A DNA stretch of 64,000 nt from Dipteris shenzhenensis (GCA_047967505.1 CM106540.1); one strand, 5' to 3'. Shown: positions 1 through 11,442, counted from the first letter of the stretch. Notes: generated by a model not told the origin, from the sequence alone. A program made the numbers and translations.

Positions 1-569
1 ACTTATCGATTCATAAGTGCCACTTTGCATGAAATCGAAATACCAAAATTTGGGGGACGAAGTAATCCCACGCAACACTTCCTTTGGAATCGAGTCTTCT
101 TCACTCGAATGTTCCATTTTAGAATCAGTTAGAATCTTAGACACCCCATTCTTTGTATATTTAGAAGAACGACTCACAAAGACTATATCTAGAGAATATT
201 TGGGTTCAACTATTAGAAAATTGACTTCTACTTCATAGGTTTATGAATAAGAAATCCATCAAAAGGTATTCTAGGATACCACAGGCTAATTTAGAATCAT
301 TCTCTACAACATTATCAATAACAACAAGATTGTCTTCCTCTTTCATATATCCATTTTGAACCAAGGATCACTAGTTGCTAATCTGACCAATAGCCCTAAG
401 TATGTGGAAGTATAGTGAATTCCTTAATTGTTAAATTGGTTATTAAAGGTTTCAAATACCATTTATACAAGTGGTAAAACCTCTTCTTCAGTGTATTACT
501 ACCAATAAATGAGGGAGTTGTAGGTGAAGAATCCATCAAACCATTTTTCAAAATAGCTTTAAGAAGGAG

Positions 570-800
570 GTTCCTTAGGGACCACCTAAGAAACTTCAAA
601 CACAAAATTATCCTCTCTTGAAGAAAGAGGATTATGAAAGGGCCAGGCAAAAAAATCTTTGCTTCAAATATTTGGGCGAAGACCATGCTCCTTGGAATTG
701 CCCTAAAAATAAACAAGTGGGAGCTAAAGCCCCAAATAGACCTCCACAAAAACAAGTACATGCGGTGCAAGTGTTGCCGCTTAATGGTACACCGAGGTAG
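570..800 (+). pseudogene. G1 gag C-terminus with degraded zinc knuckle
   Basis: Gag nucleocapsid remnant. Around 655-705 the frame reads a CCHC knuckle of the chromovirus type, but the second cysteine is lost: CFKYLGEDHAPWNC instead of Cys-x2-Cys-x4-His-x4-Cys. The preceding run is rich in Lys, Glu and Arg (KKEDYERARQKN), as usual just before this knuckle. In a live element this part of Gag binds the genomic RNA during particle assembly. The reading breaks upstream of about 600 and a stop follows at 798-800, before the protease, so it cannot be made as a polyprotein. Confidence 0.6.
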
Positions 801-880
801 AGGTCTATCATGAGGATATCACCCACATGTATTGTCTATCATCGGCAATGTGGTAGCCCACCTTTGGTCCTCACGATTTA

Positions 881-1408
881 ATGAGGATGCATGAAAAAAT
901 TAAGGGGCAAAGAGTAAGAGTGAGGGTCAATGATAGTGCAACACATAATTTATTGAACTACTCTTTAGTTAAGAAATTAAAATTGCCTGAGAGTCCAAGT
1001 GCCCATAAATATGTGGTCTCTTTGGCATTGGGCAGTGATAAAAAAATTTGGGACACCATGATACATGGTGTAGAGGTGGATATTCAAGGTTATCAGGATG
1101 CCTTGGATTTCCAAATCATGCATCTCGACCAAACAGATGTAGTACTTGATCGAGAATGGTTGTATAGTCTTGGGCATAGCTTACAGTGGAGTTATCTTAA
1201 TAACTCCATTATGTTTGAAAGAGAGGGTAGAGTATTCCAGATTCAAGGAGAACATGATGTGCACAACTCTCCTCTTATTTGTTTGATGGAATTGGAACGA
1301 CTACTATACCAAGAAGAATGCGAGATATATCTCTATGAACTTGCTTTTATTGGTGATTTTATGTCTTCTACATCGAAAAAAAGTAATATTGTTTTTGATA
1401 ATGTTTAA
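881..1408 (+). pseudogene. G1 aspartic protease (retropepsin) region
   Basis: An open stretch of 175 residues containing the retropepsin domain of a gypsy polyprotein. The active-site motif, normally D-S-G-A-T-H, reads N-D-S-A-T-H-N-L-L near residue 18, so the glycine after the catalytic Asp-Ser is missing. The conserved flap-side motif is present as VVLDREWLYSLG near residue 87, in place of the usual VLGRDWL. It is followed by a tether towards RT. In a live element this enzyme cuts the Gag-Pol polyprotein. The frame ends at 1408 and resumes about 30 bases later as the RT. Confidence 0.75.
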
Positions 1409-1435
1409 AAGTATAAATCTTCTTTCAATAATTTA

Positions 1436-2003
1436 ATGTTTGAATTTAAAGATGTTTTTCTGTTTGATTTGCCTGATGGTTTACCCCGTGAGAGAGAAGT
1501 AGATCATATAATAGATTTAATTTTTGGATCTACCCCTAGTTGTAAACCCCCATACAAGCTTAGTCAAACGAAGGAACATGAGATCAAAAGACAATTAATG
1601 GAATATCTTAGGAAGGGCAAATCCAACCAAGTAGCTCACCTTGGATTGCACCAGTTTTACTGGTAAAGAAAAAGGATGGTATAATGCATTTATGCATAAA
1701 TGCTAGAACACTAAATAAAATCACCATAAAAAATAAGTATCCTATGCCTCACATTGATGAGCTCTTTGATTAATTGCAAGAGGCAAAATATTTTACTGAA
1801 ATTGAATAAAGATCAGGATATCACCAAGTATGAATTAGGGAAGAGGATGTCCCTAAGACATCATTTCATATTAGGTATCCACATTATCAATTTAAAGTAA
1901 TGCCATTTGGACTAACAAATGCTCCAGCAACTTTCATGACACTTATGAATAGTGTCTTAATGCCATATCTAGGAAAATTTATTGTATTATTTTTAGATGA
2001 TAT
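1436..2003 (+). pseudogene. G1 reverse transcriptase, N-terminal half
   Basis: Begins with a chromovirus-type entry block (LPDGLPREREVDHIIDL) and continues in broken frames through the RT fingers and palm: KKKDG near 1665, the MPFGLTNAP block near 1901-1926, and FLDDI at 1988-2003. Stops are visible at 1664, 1772 and 1807. The last codons are those of the catalytic LDD box; the sequence is then replaced by the LTR terminus at 2004. The next residues expected after LDDI (LIYSK) are found at the start of the minus-strand half at 20405, which is the main evidence that both belonged to one gene. Confidence 0.8.
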
Positions 2004-3301
2004 TGTGACATGAAGTTGGGGGTAATAAACTTCACGTACCTCTTCACTTCCTGCTCCTTTCGAACTAAGTGATAGACATATTCATCACTGGGAAAGGGAC
2101 ATTAAAAAGAAGCTTTTATACCAAGAGACCACACCATACTATCCTCCCTTATATGAGAGTGAAGATGGTAACATCCCAAGTGATGTTATACTCAAGCATA
2201 GGGAGAAGGAAAGGATCAGCGGAGGCCATAATCTCAGCCAGCCAGCTTGCGCCAAAGAGAAGAGCGATATGTTGTTGAAAGAAGATCTTGCGGCTCAACA
2301 TGACATGAACTGATATATATTGAGGAGTTTTCCATTGTATGCTTAGCACTTTGGAAGAGAAAACAATGGAAAAAGGAAAGAGACACTCAAGAGAGAGAAC
2401 CTGCAGTGACCTTCATTACCAATAGAGTGAGACTCCACTCCAATGCAACTCAAAATACTACAAACACAAGGCAAAAGAAGAGGTTTCATAAGTACAAGAG
2501 GGAGTGGAAGCTCCAAGGCTACTCATAGAGAGAGAATGAACTAGAGAGAGATGGACTAAGAGTCTACATAAGAGAATATCTACAAGAGGGAGAGAAGGCT
2601 CATGGAAGAGGCTTGAGGAGACTAGAGCTACAGAAACATGAGGCCTAATGATGGAAGAGATGATGAACAAGGGAGAGGAGGGCTCCTTTTATAGAGATTT
2701 TGTCACCCTCCTTCACTCATTTACAATTGTTGCCTATAGATTGCTTTCCCCATCAATCACATAAGCCCGTATGTCACCATCCATGTCCTTTTTGGCTACT
2801 CTTGCCATGTGTCCCAACAAAAGATGCTCAAGACTCTTAAAATATTAAGAAAGTCAAGAGTCTCCCCACATGGATCCCATAGGGACCCTCTCTTTTTCAT
2901 ATGTCCACATCCTCCTTATTCCACATAGGAATTCTAGAAGGATTCCTCTTGACTCCACACTCCTCCACATGCCTTCCACATGCTTGGCATGTGGCCTCTC
3001 TTATATAATTGCAACACATGGACATGAGCCCACCTCCTTATATGACTCACTCTTCCTATTTTCTAAAAACCCCATAATATCCCTTACACAAATAACTCTC
3101 ACCCCATACCAAGGAATTTATCATTCATACACATGGTATTTACAGTGATCCATTTAACTCATCCTCTCAATGCCATACAATATCTTGGAAAATAGAAATA
3201 AGTGAGAGCCGCTAGGCTATCACTTGATACTCAAACTCTTATCAAACATAGAAGAAAACAATACTAATGCAAAATAAAAAATATCAAATTTTGGCGTCAC
3301 A
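2004..3301 (-). repeat. G2 3' LTR, 1298 bp
   Basis: Bounded by TGTGACGCC at 3301 and ATGTCACA at 2004 (both read on the minus strand), giving the inverted terminal TGTGAC/GTCACA. A purine-rich tract lies immediately upstream at 3302-3316. Partial copies of the same LTR occur at 20406-20966 (plus, 5' part) and 23318-24561 (minus, 3' part). Close to its 3' end the LTR contains a short hairpin, TGAAGTT / AACTTCA, at 2010-2034. The short frames inside it differ between copies and are not genes. Confidence 0.85.
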
Positions 3302-3316
3302 TCTTTCCCCCCCCAG
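3302..3316 (-). other. G2 polypurine tract
   Basis: On the minus strand a run of eight or more G followed by AAAGA sits directly against the LTR start TGTGACGCC. This is the position and composition of the plus-strand primer of LTR retrotransposons, and it identifies the adjacent LTR as the 3' one. Confidence 0.75.
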
Positions 3317-4206
3317 CAGATCCTCTCTAGTAACAGAGAGGGTCTGCTGGCCCTCAAGGTGGTCGAGCATGTAAGAATTTAAGGCGATACTCATTAGTGT
3401 GTGCAGGTATCACCGTGCCTTGGCCTCTATCCATCGAGTCGCATAATCTGTGGCCACCAATAAATAATGCTTACCGTGATATGAGCGAGGGAGTGGTCCC
3501 ACAAAGTCCAACCCCCACCTCTCAAATGGTCCATATGCTGGAATAGGCTTGAAGGGCCCATGAATCAACTGTCGCCTTCCAAAATTTTGGCATACTTTAC
3601 AAATTTGACACCATTCAAATACATCCTTATGGAGGCATGGTCAAAAGTAACTTGCATTAAGAATTCTCCTAGTTGTGCTCGCTGAAGCAAAATGTCAGGA
3701 GCATTCATGACACAGGCCCTTGCATTTGCTTTATAATAAGCTGAGAATCTCCTCTTACTGCCAATTCTTTAACTTGACTTTGAAGACAACCCTCCAAACC
3801 AAGAATCAAAGCATTATACTTAGCTGCATTGTTAATTGTGATACCTGGAAGCTCTTGTCCTCTAGTCCACACCTCTTGACCTTTAGAATTCATCAAGACT
3901 ATCCCCCCGGCTCCTTCTTGGCATGAAGGACTAAAAGCCCCATCAAAATACAAGACAAAAGCTGTTGGTGGTATCTCCCTTTCATCATTAATGTCCTCCT
4001 TATATTTCTTTTCTTCTCTTAGATCCTGCCGTCCTGTGAGCAAATCTGCCATAGTGGACCTAGTGGTATTTTCAGTGACAAAAGAGAAAGAGAACTCTTG
4101 AAGCTCTGACAACCATTATGCAAATCTTCCCCTAGGATTAGGCTTGCGAACTAGATATGCTAATACAGACTGAGAGGTAAGGAAGAAAAATGGTCGAGGT
4201 AAGAAA
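3317..4206 (-). pseudogene. G2 RNase H and integrase remnant
   Basis: Minus-strand frames give, in order: a connection-domain end (VLAYLVRKPNPRGRFA, about 4160-4110); an RNase H with first catalytic block YFDGAFSP near 3945, the NALILGLEG helix and the GDSQLIIKQ block near 3725; then an integrase zinc-binding block with CQICKVC near 3600; and the core start LDFVGPLP and TDYATRW, carrying the first two catalytic Asp (about 3505 and 3440). After IEAKA at about 3420 the rest of the integrase is missing and only a short tail remains before the polypurine tract. Stops break the frame at about 3704 and 3640. The RNase H block is the best preserved, open for 135 residues at 3705-4112. Confidence 0.75.
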
Positions 4207-4932
4207 TGTTAGATATCAATGCTCCACTCTCGTGTAACTATGCGGGAACCAGCTAACTCTACTTGTAAGCCCCCCATGTGAGGAGAAGGCATTTGAGTAG
4301 CTCGGTTATCTTGTAGGTCCTGGTTTGGACACCAGATGGGGGCCATGTGTGGCCTGATGGCTGGACGGATCGAGTTGGCACACCGCTAACTAGGCTACAT
4401 GCAAGTGCGGGAAGGCATCCCTTGACTGACCGCACTGAGGGTAGACGGAGCATTTCTTGGGGCAGCCCACTCTCGGGTTGCGGGGCCCGTTTGGAGCCTC
4501 AAATGATCTCGGATGGCTGTGGGCCGAACGGAGACCATAGGTTAGTTGCTCTGTTTTGCGCACCAATTCTTTCGTATGGTCAGTGGCCTATTTCAGGACC
4601 GACCCCCAGTTGACCGTTTTGGGTGGACTAGGTCGGCCACCCAATTGAGCCTAATCGACTACGACTGGTGGCTATATAAGAGCAAGCCGGTGAAGCCCAT
4701 TTCATCACTGGCTACAGCAACCTTGATTCCTTAGCATTCAGCCTTCGTCTTCTAATGTTTCCAGCATGCCATCGACGCTTCTTTCACAAGAGCGCATGGT
4801 TAGGAGGTAGCACCATCTATTGTATCAATTCTATAGTAATCAAATTTTTGATTCTCCATACTATCTTATTTTCTCTCTTGTGTACGAGATCCTGTTATCT
4901 GTTGAGCACAGATGTTGTATTATTTTCTTACA
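4207..4932 (+). repeat. C1a 5' LTR, 726 bp
   Basis: Starts TGTTAGATATCAATGC and ends CTTACA, directly followed by the primer-binding site. It matches the C1b LTR at 20967-21701 along its whole length with many differences, and the minus-strand LTR at the window end. It contains a TATA box. The middle is GC-rich compared with the neighbouring DNA. Confidence 0.9.
4673..4680 (+). promoter_or_regulatory. TATA box of the C1a LTR
   Basis: TATATAAG, 250 bp before the LTR end and followed by GAGCAAGCC. The same box and surroundings are kept in C1b (21441-21448) and in C1c (63785-63792 on the minus strand). Conservation in three diverged copies supports it as the core promoter separating U3 from R. 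Confidence 0.7.
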
Positions 4933-4945
4933 TGGTATCAGAGTC
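4933..4945 (+). other. C1a primer-binding site
   Basis: TGGTATCAGAGTC directly after the LTR end CTTACA. It is complementary to the 3' end of the initiator methionine tRNA, the usual copia primer, with one difference from the consensus TGGTATCAGAGC. Confidence 0.85.
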
Positions 4946-5002
4946 TGGACTCTAGCAAGAAGATTTGGTAGTGTGTTTCTGTTTTCGAGCAGATTGTGAG
5001 AG

Positions 5003-5806
5003 ATGGCCCAGCCCGCAAGACTGCGAATCCCACCATTCGGCGAAAGCGGAAAGTTGGACGGTTCTAACTATCGTCTCTGGAAGTTCAAAATGAAGACCAT
5101 CCTAAGTGCATAAGCTTTCGGACACTTCTACTGGGGTAGACGTGAGGTCGGTTCCGAGACTGAATCCAGCCAATGCAGGACAACAGGTGGTACCAACTGC
5201 GTATGAGATTCTCGCGTGGACAAGAAGAAATGCAGATGCACTATGTTCTATTGTCTACAGTGTTAGTGATTCTGTCATGGCATTAATTCAACATGTCACC
5301 ACAGTGAAGGAGGCATGGATGGTCTTGAAAAATCAGTACGAGACCACGAATTAGACGCGGATTCAAAATCTGGAGACTCAACTCGCGAATGAAAAGTTGT
5401 CTGAGTCTGAAGCGGCAGAGAAGTTCATCACCAGGGTGAAGAATCTGCATGATCAGATGACTACGATTGGCATCACCATCACCATCGAGAATCTAGCACG
5501 AAGGTGCATATGGATTCTCCCACCAAAGTATGACGGTCTTGTTACGGCGCTAAATACGTAGAATAGAAATCTGCCCCTCAACTTTGAGGATTTTAACACG
5601 ATGCTTCTGAGGAGGAGATGTGTCAAAAGATGAGGACTGGAGAAGATTCGGCTTTCTGGACCGAATCAAAGAAAGGTAAGGACTCTTGTAACCCATCTTC
5701 TTCTAATGATAAAAAGAGAAAGAAGAAGATCAAGTGCTTCTATTGCAAATAGGCAGGGCACAAGCAGAATGAGTGCCGCAAGAAGATTGCAGATGAGAAG
5801 AACAGA
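5003..5806 (+). pseudogene. C1a gag
   Basis: Starts at ATG 5003 (MAQPARLRIPPFGE), 57 bases after the primer-binding site, with the copia gag signature LDGSNYRLWKFKM. A stop follows at codon 37 (LSA stop), and further stops and frameshifts break the rest. Near 5725-5775 the CCHC zinc knuckle is recognisable as CFYC-x4-H-x4-C, but a TAG stands at its sixth position. In a live copy Gag forms the virus-like particle and packages RNA. C1b carries a similarly broken copy, so the intended start is supported by both. Confidence 0.8.
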
Positions 5807-8357
5807 GTGAAGAAAGAGTCCAGCAAGAGCGCGCAGGCAGTACCCATAGAGCTGTTCGTCGCAATTGAGGAGATTTGCATGGAGGCAGTTCATGTACCTG
5901 CAGATGAACCTTGGATCATTAACAGTGGTGCATCACACCACATGACCAATCGAAAGGATTGGTATACCTCTCTACAGCCAGTAGGGAATGACATCATGGT
6001 AGCAGTCAGCAATGATGCAAAATGTCTAGCAAAAGGAAAAGGTACGATTGCTGTCAAGTCAGATGGAGTTGTAAAACAGTTGTCCGATGTTCTTTATGTG
6101 CTAGATATCAAGAGAAACTTGTTGTTCGTTTCTGCAATCACAGATTGGGACCTCAAAGTTCAATTCAATAAGAATGGTGCACAAATCCTGGATCTTCAAG
6201 GAAAGGTCGTTGGTAAAGGTACACGGCGCAACAACATTTGCGAACTCTCAGCTTTCAGTGCTCGAGCGGATGTGAAGAACACTAAGCTGTGGCATGAGAG
6301 GTTTGGTCATCTAAACTTTAGTTCTTTGAAGGAGATGCATAAAAGTGGAATGATTGCAGACCTACTAGAAATTTCAGATCTGCCCCATGTATGTGAAGCT
6401 TGCATGATGGGCAAGCAGCATCGGCAACCCTTTCCTAAAGAGGCCAGTAGAGCAAAGGCTCCTTTAAAGCTCGTTCACACGGACCTCTGCGGAAAGATGG
6501 AGACGGAAGCTTTGGGTGGTTCCTTCTACTTCACGACACTGATTGATGACTACAGTAGAAGGATATGGATATACTTCCTGAAGACGAAAAATGAGGCTTT
6601 CAGTAGGTTCAAGGAATGGCATGTAATGGTCGAGAAAGAATTGGGGAGGAAGGTGAAGAAGCTGAGATCAGACAGAGGTGGAGAGTTCACATCGACTAAA
6701 TTCAAAAGTTACTGCAAAAGTCATGGAATCAAGAGGCAGAAACCCTCCAGAACCCCCCACCACATACATCACAGCAAAATGGAGTAGCAGAATGCAAGAT
6801 ACACGTCATCTGTGAAATGGGCCGGAGTATGATGAAAGGGAAAGATTTGCCAAAGACTTTCTGGGTTGAAACATGTAAGACTGTAGTTTATATCCTCAAT
6901 CGTAGCTACACGAAGGCTGTGAACGGGATGACTCCACTGCAAGCCTTTTCTAGTAAGAAACCTTCAGCTGCACATTTCAGAGTTTTTGGATGTGACTGTT
7001 TTGTGCATGTCCCTGATGCTACCAGGACCAAATGGGAACCGAAGAGCTGGAAGTGTATTTTCTTAGGCTACAGTGAAGAGGTAAAGGGTTACCGTCTCTA
7101 TAACCCTGTTACCAAGAAGGTAATTGTAAGTCACGATGTGGTCTTCTCAGAACAACCGCATCAATTGGAGGAGGATGCTTCCTTCCCAAACAACCAAGAC
7201 TAGGATATCCATCTAGTACTGCCACCAACAGCAGACCGAACTCCCCCAACGGTGCTTGGGAGGATTCAAGACAAAGAAGATGAAGAAGAGCCTACAGAAC
7301 CACAACGGCAACGGCCATTACTGAAGTGGGTAAAGCAGCTTTTGGATGGCAAAGAACCTCTAGCAATTGAGGAGGAACCATCCGAACACTGCCGGTCCAA
7401 GAGATTAGAGGAGCAAAGAAGGGCGCAGGAACACTTGGTCAACTATGCTTTGATGACAAAAGTGATCCGTGCTGATGAACCCAAGTGTCTTGAAGAGACA
7501 CAAGGCGATGATAGGTGGATGGAGGCTATGCAGTCCGAGTATGGCTCCATAATGAAGAACAACACTTGGGACGTTGTGGATCGACCACCAAAGCACAAGG
7601 TAATCGGAACCAAGTGGGTGTACAAGATCAAGTACAAGTCCGACGGCACGTTGGATAAGTACAAGGCTCGGCTCATGGCAAAAGGATTTGCACAGGTACA
7701 TGGTTTTGATTATCAAGATACTTTTGCTCCCACAGCTCAACTAACCATAATTCATAGTGTTTTGGCTTTAGCTGCCCAGGGAAGTTGGCCCGTGTTTTAG
7801 ATGGATGTGAAATCCGCCTTTCTGAATGGAGATCTCAAGGAGGTATACGTGGAACAACCACCAGGTTTTGAGATCCCTGGTTCAGAAGGTAAAGTCTGCA
7901 AACTAAAGAAGGCACTTTACGGGCTGAAACAGGTCCCACGAGAGTGGCACCAGTGAATTGATGCCTACTTTCTACAAAACGGGCTCAGGAGGATCCCATC
8001 TGATGCAAATTTGTATATCTTCAGAGAAGGAGGCAGGTGTATGATCGTGGTCCTTTATGTGGACGACCTTGTCATAACAGGGAACCATGAAGAGAAGATC
8101 TCACAGACGAAGCATTTGCTAGGAAGAGAGTTTGAAATGACAGACCTCAGACTGATGCATTTATGTTTGGGGATTGAAGTTTGGCAGGAGCCAAAACAGA
8201 TCTTCATTTCATAGCTGAAATATGCTAGAGAGATATTGAAAGCATTTGGCATGGCTGAGTGCAAAACAGTTGGTACCCCTATGGAGGTTGATGCGAAGCT
8301 CTCAAACGAGGATTCATCACCACTGGTGGATGAAGCGAAGTACAGAAGGCTCACTTC
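5807..8357 (+). pseudogene. C1a pol: PR, IN, RT (broken)
   Basis: PR: the active site reads IINSGASHHM, with the catalytic Asp changed to Asn (codon 5921-5923). IN: zinc-binding LWHERFGH and CEACMMGKQ, catalytic Asp in HTDLCGK and TLIDDYSRR, then RSDRGGEF. A frameshift at about 6745 destroys the normal block with the catalytic Glu. RT: KWVYKIKYKSDG, KARLMAKGFAQ, then a TAG before [24 protein letters not shown], and an intact YVDD at 8056-8067. At least five stops or shifts occur (7201, 7798, 7954, 8212 and the gaps between frames). The end is the joint with C2. Confidence 0.85.
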
Positions 8358-9949
8358 TAGATGCTCTCAAAACATCCCTGGTCTTCCTTACTCCAGGTGT
8401 AACAACAGAAGGAATACCCAACTTATCATCAATGCTCTGTTTTGAGCCACTAGATTCACCATCCACATAAGAGTGACCTACATTCACATCAAACATGGGC
8501 TGATCTACCTTCTCTTTTCCTTTTCGTGATACCTATATACCACTATTTGCATTGCTTTGAGGAGATTATCCTAATCTCAATCTGCCTGTCCATGGCAAAG
8601 TATGTGAACAACTAGTAGAGGACACTACAGGTCCACTAATATTTTGTGATTGCTGCTGTGAATTCTGTGCAACATTACCATTTTGTGCATCTACATCATC
8701 AATCACATTGACTGGTTTATACCAGCTGCTCATCTCATAAAAAACAACATCTTTGCTCACTGTAAACTTACAATGCACTTCTCAGCTTTTGGATCCAACT
8801 TGGACCTCAACTCATTTGGCACATGAACATAGGCAATGCAATAAAAAACTTTCAAATGATAAATATTTGGTTTCCTACCAGTATACATCTCCTCTGGCAT
8901 CATGCCATGTATTGCTGCAGTGGGAGTCCTATTCATTATGTAAACTGCTGTAGCAACTGCTTCAGCCCAATAATAATATGGTAGGTCTTTTTCATTTAGC
9001 ATGGCCCGAGATACCTCTCCAATATGCCTGTTTTTTCTTTCTGCAAGTCCATTTTGCTCTGGGGTATGATTGCATGAGTATTGATGCTTTATACCATGCT
9101 CCTGCAGGAACCTTGCAAACTCATTTAAGAGGTACTCTCCCACTCCATCGGACCCTAGGCATTTTATTTGCAGGCCTGTTTCCTTTTCAACCATAGCTTT
9201 AAAAGCTTTGAAATGCCCAAACACTTCACTTTTCTTTTTCATAAAATACACCCAAAACTTTCTGCTGTAGTCATCAATAAAAGTGACAAAATAATGACAC
9301 CCTCCAATAGATGCAGCTTTTAGTCCACACATCAGAGTGGATTAATTCCAATGGCTTCTTACCTTCTTGAATGTGTCTAGGAAATGGTTTCCTTGCCTGT
9401 TTTCCAAATTGACAGGCTTCACATACCTTATGCATTTCTGCAACCTTGAATTTAGGCAATCCTGTAATAATATTTTGAGCCTGTATCGATTTAAGTTGTT
9501 GTACATTAACATGACCAATGCGTTTATGCCAGATATCAATATCTGCAACTACACCGGTCCCATGTGCAAACATTATTGCACTTAATTCAGGCATGTCCGC
9601 ATCCAACGTAAACATCCTATCCTTCTTCTTTCCTTTTGCTATCAAGCGACCGTTATTTTTCATATCCTCAACAAAGCATCCATGAGGATTAAATCTGACC
9701 TGCAAGCCCTGCTCAACCATTTGGCCAACAGAAACTAGGTTCTTGGTGATATTCGGGACATGAAATACATCAGACAGGTATTTCTTTTTCCCATCCTACA
9801 TAGACAAAGGAATTTTACCAATCTCTCCACAAATCCTAGTCTTTCCATTTTCCTTGCATCTTGCATCCATTTTGCATGACCTGTCATGTGGTTTGACACA
9901 CCTGAGTCAACATATCACACATCATTGCTTTCTTCTGCACTTGTCTTAG
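8353..9949 (-). pseudogene. C2 pol: PR and IN, truncated in the IN-RT linker
   Basis: PR motif YVDSGVSNHMT (about 9930-9895) has Ala changed to Val after the catalytic D-S-G. The zinc-binding part of IN is WHKRIGHVN and CEACQFGKQ (about 9520-9410), followed by LIHSDVW. A frameshift at about 9325 separates this from the core, which reads FIDDYSRKFWVYF, SDGVGEYL (normal SDGGGEY) and TPEQNGLAERKNRHIG, so the three catalytic acidic residues are still encoded. The C-terminal part gives FYCIAYVHVP and a Ser/Gln-rich linker. The joint at 8353-8357 removes everything downstream. Confidence 0.8.
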
Positions 9950-10972
9950 AATTGGTCATGTGCTGCACCATAAACAAATGCTCATTTCTGTCATCACCAT
10001 GTCTACTAGAAGATGCATCATTCCCTTGCTGCAATTTTTCATTCATGATGTCATTTTGCTTTTTAATGCAGTCTTTAGCCATATGACCCATTTTACCACG
10101 TAGTAGCATTCAACATTGCTGTTTGTATTTTGGCCTCTCTGCTATCCACCACGACCTCTTTGGCTCCCCCTACCTCTATATTTACCATGTCCTCCTCCAT
10201 AGGACTGGTTTTCTTGAGTTTGCTGCATATTTTGATTTCTACCATGGCCTCCAGATCGGCCTGCTCTACCTCTGTCTCTACGTCTTGTAGCATTTGAGTA
10301 GAAGATAGTTTCTTTTGAAGCTCCTCTGAAGAAGATGCACCACAATTGTTTCTTTTGAAGCTCCTCTGAAGAAGATGCACCACCATTTCTCTGCTCTTCA
10401 GAAATTAGAAGAGCAAACAACTCTTCAAAATCTGGAAAATTTTCACGGATGGCAATGGATGTCCATAACTATGCATAATCCTTTCCTAGACCATTCAAGG
10501 TCACAGAAACTAAATCATCATCTTCCACTGGCGACCCAATGGAAGCAAGTGCATCTGCAATTTTCTTCACCTTCATGTGGTAGTCATTGATGCTCATATT
10601 TTCTCTCTGCACATTGTGCAACTCCTGCTTGAGCTGCATTTTCCTGGCTTCCGTATTTGTGCTGTACATTTTTGCCAAAGTATCCCATGCCTCCTTTGGC
10701 CTACTTGAATCTTGAATATGCACAATCATAGATTTTGAAATACTGATAGATATCCAGTACATAACTTTTCTGGCTCTCTCATGCCATCCTTTAAATGCCT
10801 GCATTTCCTATTGATTGGCAACAGTAGGAAGAACTGGTTCTTCTTCATTTCCTATAATGAACTTGCAATAGCCTTTTCCCATAAGGAAATTCATCATTCT
10901 AAACTTCCATGCTTGGAAGTTGTTCTTGTCAAGCTTTTTAGTGACAATCTGTGAAAGAGAATTAGACACCAT
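9950..10972 (-). pseudogene. C2 gag
   Basis: Starts at ATG 10972 (MVSNSLSQIVTKKLDKNN), with the copia gag core NFQAWKFRM, GWHERARKVMYW and ALASIGSPVEDDDLVSVTLNGLG. A TAG at 10808-10810 interrupts NQ-stop-EMQAF; the same stop is present in C6 and C9. A 40-bp tandem duplication (10308-10387) shifts the frame in the Ser-rich stretch. Downstream lies the Arg-Gly-rich region (RGRGSQRGRGG) and the zinc-knuckle end GHMAKDCIKK. The protein would be the RNA-packaging capsid component of the particle. Confidence 0.8.
10308..10387 (-). repeat. 40-bp tandem duplication in C2 gag
   Basis: Two near-identical 40-bp units, each starting GTTTCTTTTGAAGCTCC on the plus strand (10308 and 10348). C6, C9 and C12 have a single copy at this place. 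As 40 is not a multiple of three, it shifts the gag frame. Confidence 0.9.
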
Positions 10973-11442
10973 TACAGAACACTGCAAAATATTGTGTCAC
11001 TGCAAAAAACACAGCTTCTGCCTCACAAGGGCAAATATGCAAAACTAAAGAAAGTGGTATTTGACCACACTGTCACTTCCTAGTGACGATTATGCATGAA
11101 CAGGCAATAAGGATGATTCTGTAACTCCCAATATCTTTGTGCACAAGCATACGATGCAATTTTGCGACAACTTTTCTCCGACCTGCAGCAGTGGCCACAC
11201 AGCAAAAATATGGCTTTTTTCTCAGTGCTTGCGGAGAACTTCTGCCTCCAAAATGGGCCCTGAAATACCCTCTCGCCACACCGTGAAGGGCGTCTCAATC
11301 TGAGACAATGCACTCTTGTACTTTTCGGTTGTGCCACCTACAGAGATTTGCTCCCAAACTCGAAAAAGGAAAGAAACACTGGTCCTCTTACTAGGACACC
11401 ACGAACTTGGTTTGCTTTCTTGAGCTCCTTAGCATGAACTGG

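Larger units (their letters stand above)
1..2003 (+). mobile_element. G1: 5' half of a Ty3/gypsy chromovirus, interrupted by G2
   Basis: A degraded Ty3/gypsy body in plus orientation: gag zinc-knuckle remnant, retropepsin, then the first part of reverse transcriptase. It stops abruptly at 2003, inside the RT active-site motif (FLDDI), where the G2 LTR end begins. The missing RT continuation, RNase H, integrase and chromodomain lie on the opposite strand at 20405-12595, so the element is read as one chromovirus split in two. No LTR can be recognised in 1-570, which holds AT-rich sequence and only very degraded gag-like reading. Frameshifts and stops are frequent, so this is an old copy. Family assignment rests on the RT motifs and on the chromodomain in the other half. 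Confidence 0.75.
2004..4206 (-). mobile_element. G2: 3' part of a Tat-like Ty3/gypsy element with its 3' LTR
   Basis: On the minus strand the order is RT-RNase H connection, an RNase H domain, integrase zinc-binding and core start, a short remnant of the pol end, polypurine tract, LTR. The body is cut at 4206 by insertion of C1a. The LTR terminus at 2004 lies exactly at the break in the G1 RT gene, with GATAT on its left at 1999-2003. The other G2 LTR piece that abuts G1 starts at 20406. The element is therefore read as inserted into G1 and later separated. The lineage (Tat-like) is inferred from the extra RNase H domain between RT and integrase. Confidence 0.7.
4207..8357 (+). mobile_element. 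C1a: Ty1/copia element, 3'-truncated
   Basis: A copia element with 5' LTR, primer-binding site, gag and pol, inserted into the G2 body. It runs through PR, IN and RT and ends just after the RT thumb region (DEAKYRR), where the sequence passes into C2 on the opposite strand. GGCTC at the joint is expected from both partners, so up to 5 bp of microhomology may lie there. The RNase H domain, polypurine tract and 3' LTR are absent. Two relatives are in the window: C1b (20967-23317) and the LTR C1c (63533-64000). Confidence 0.85.

Noticed and set aside
17-238. 73-codon frame at the window start
   Set aside because: No motif, no conserved neighbour, lies in degraded upstream sequence of G1.
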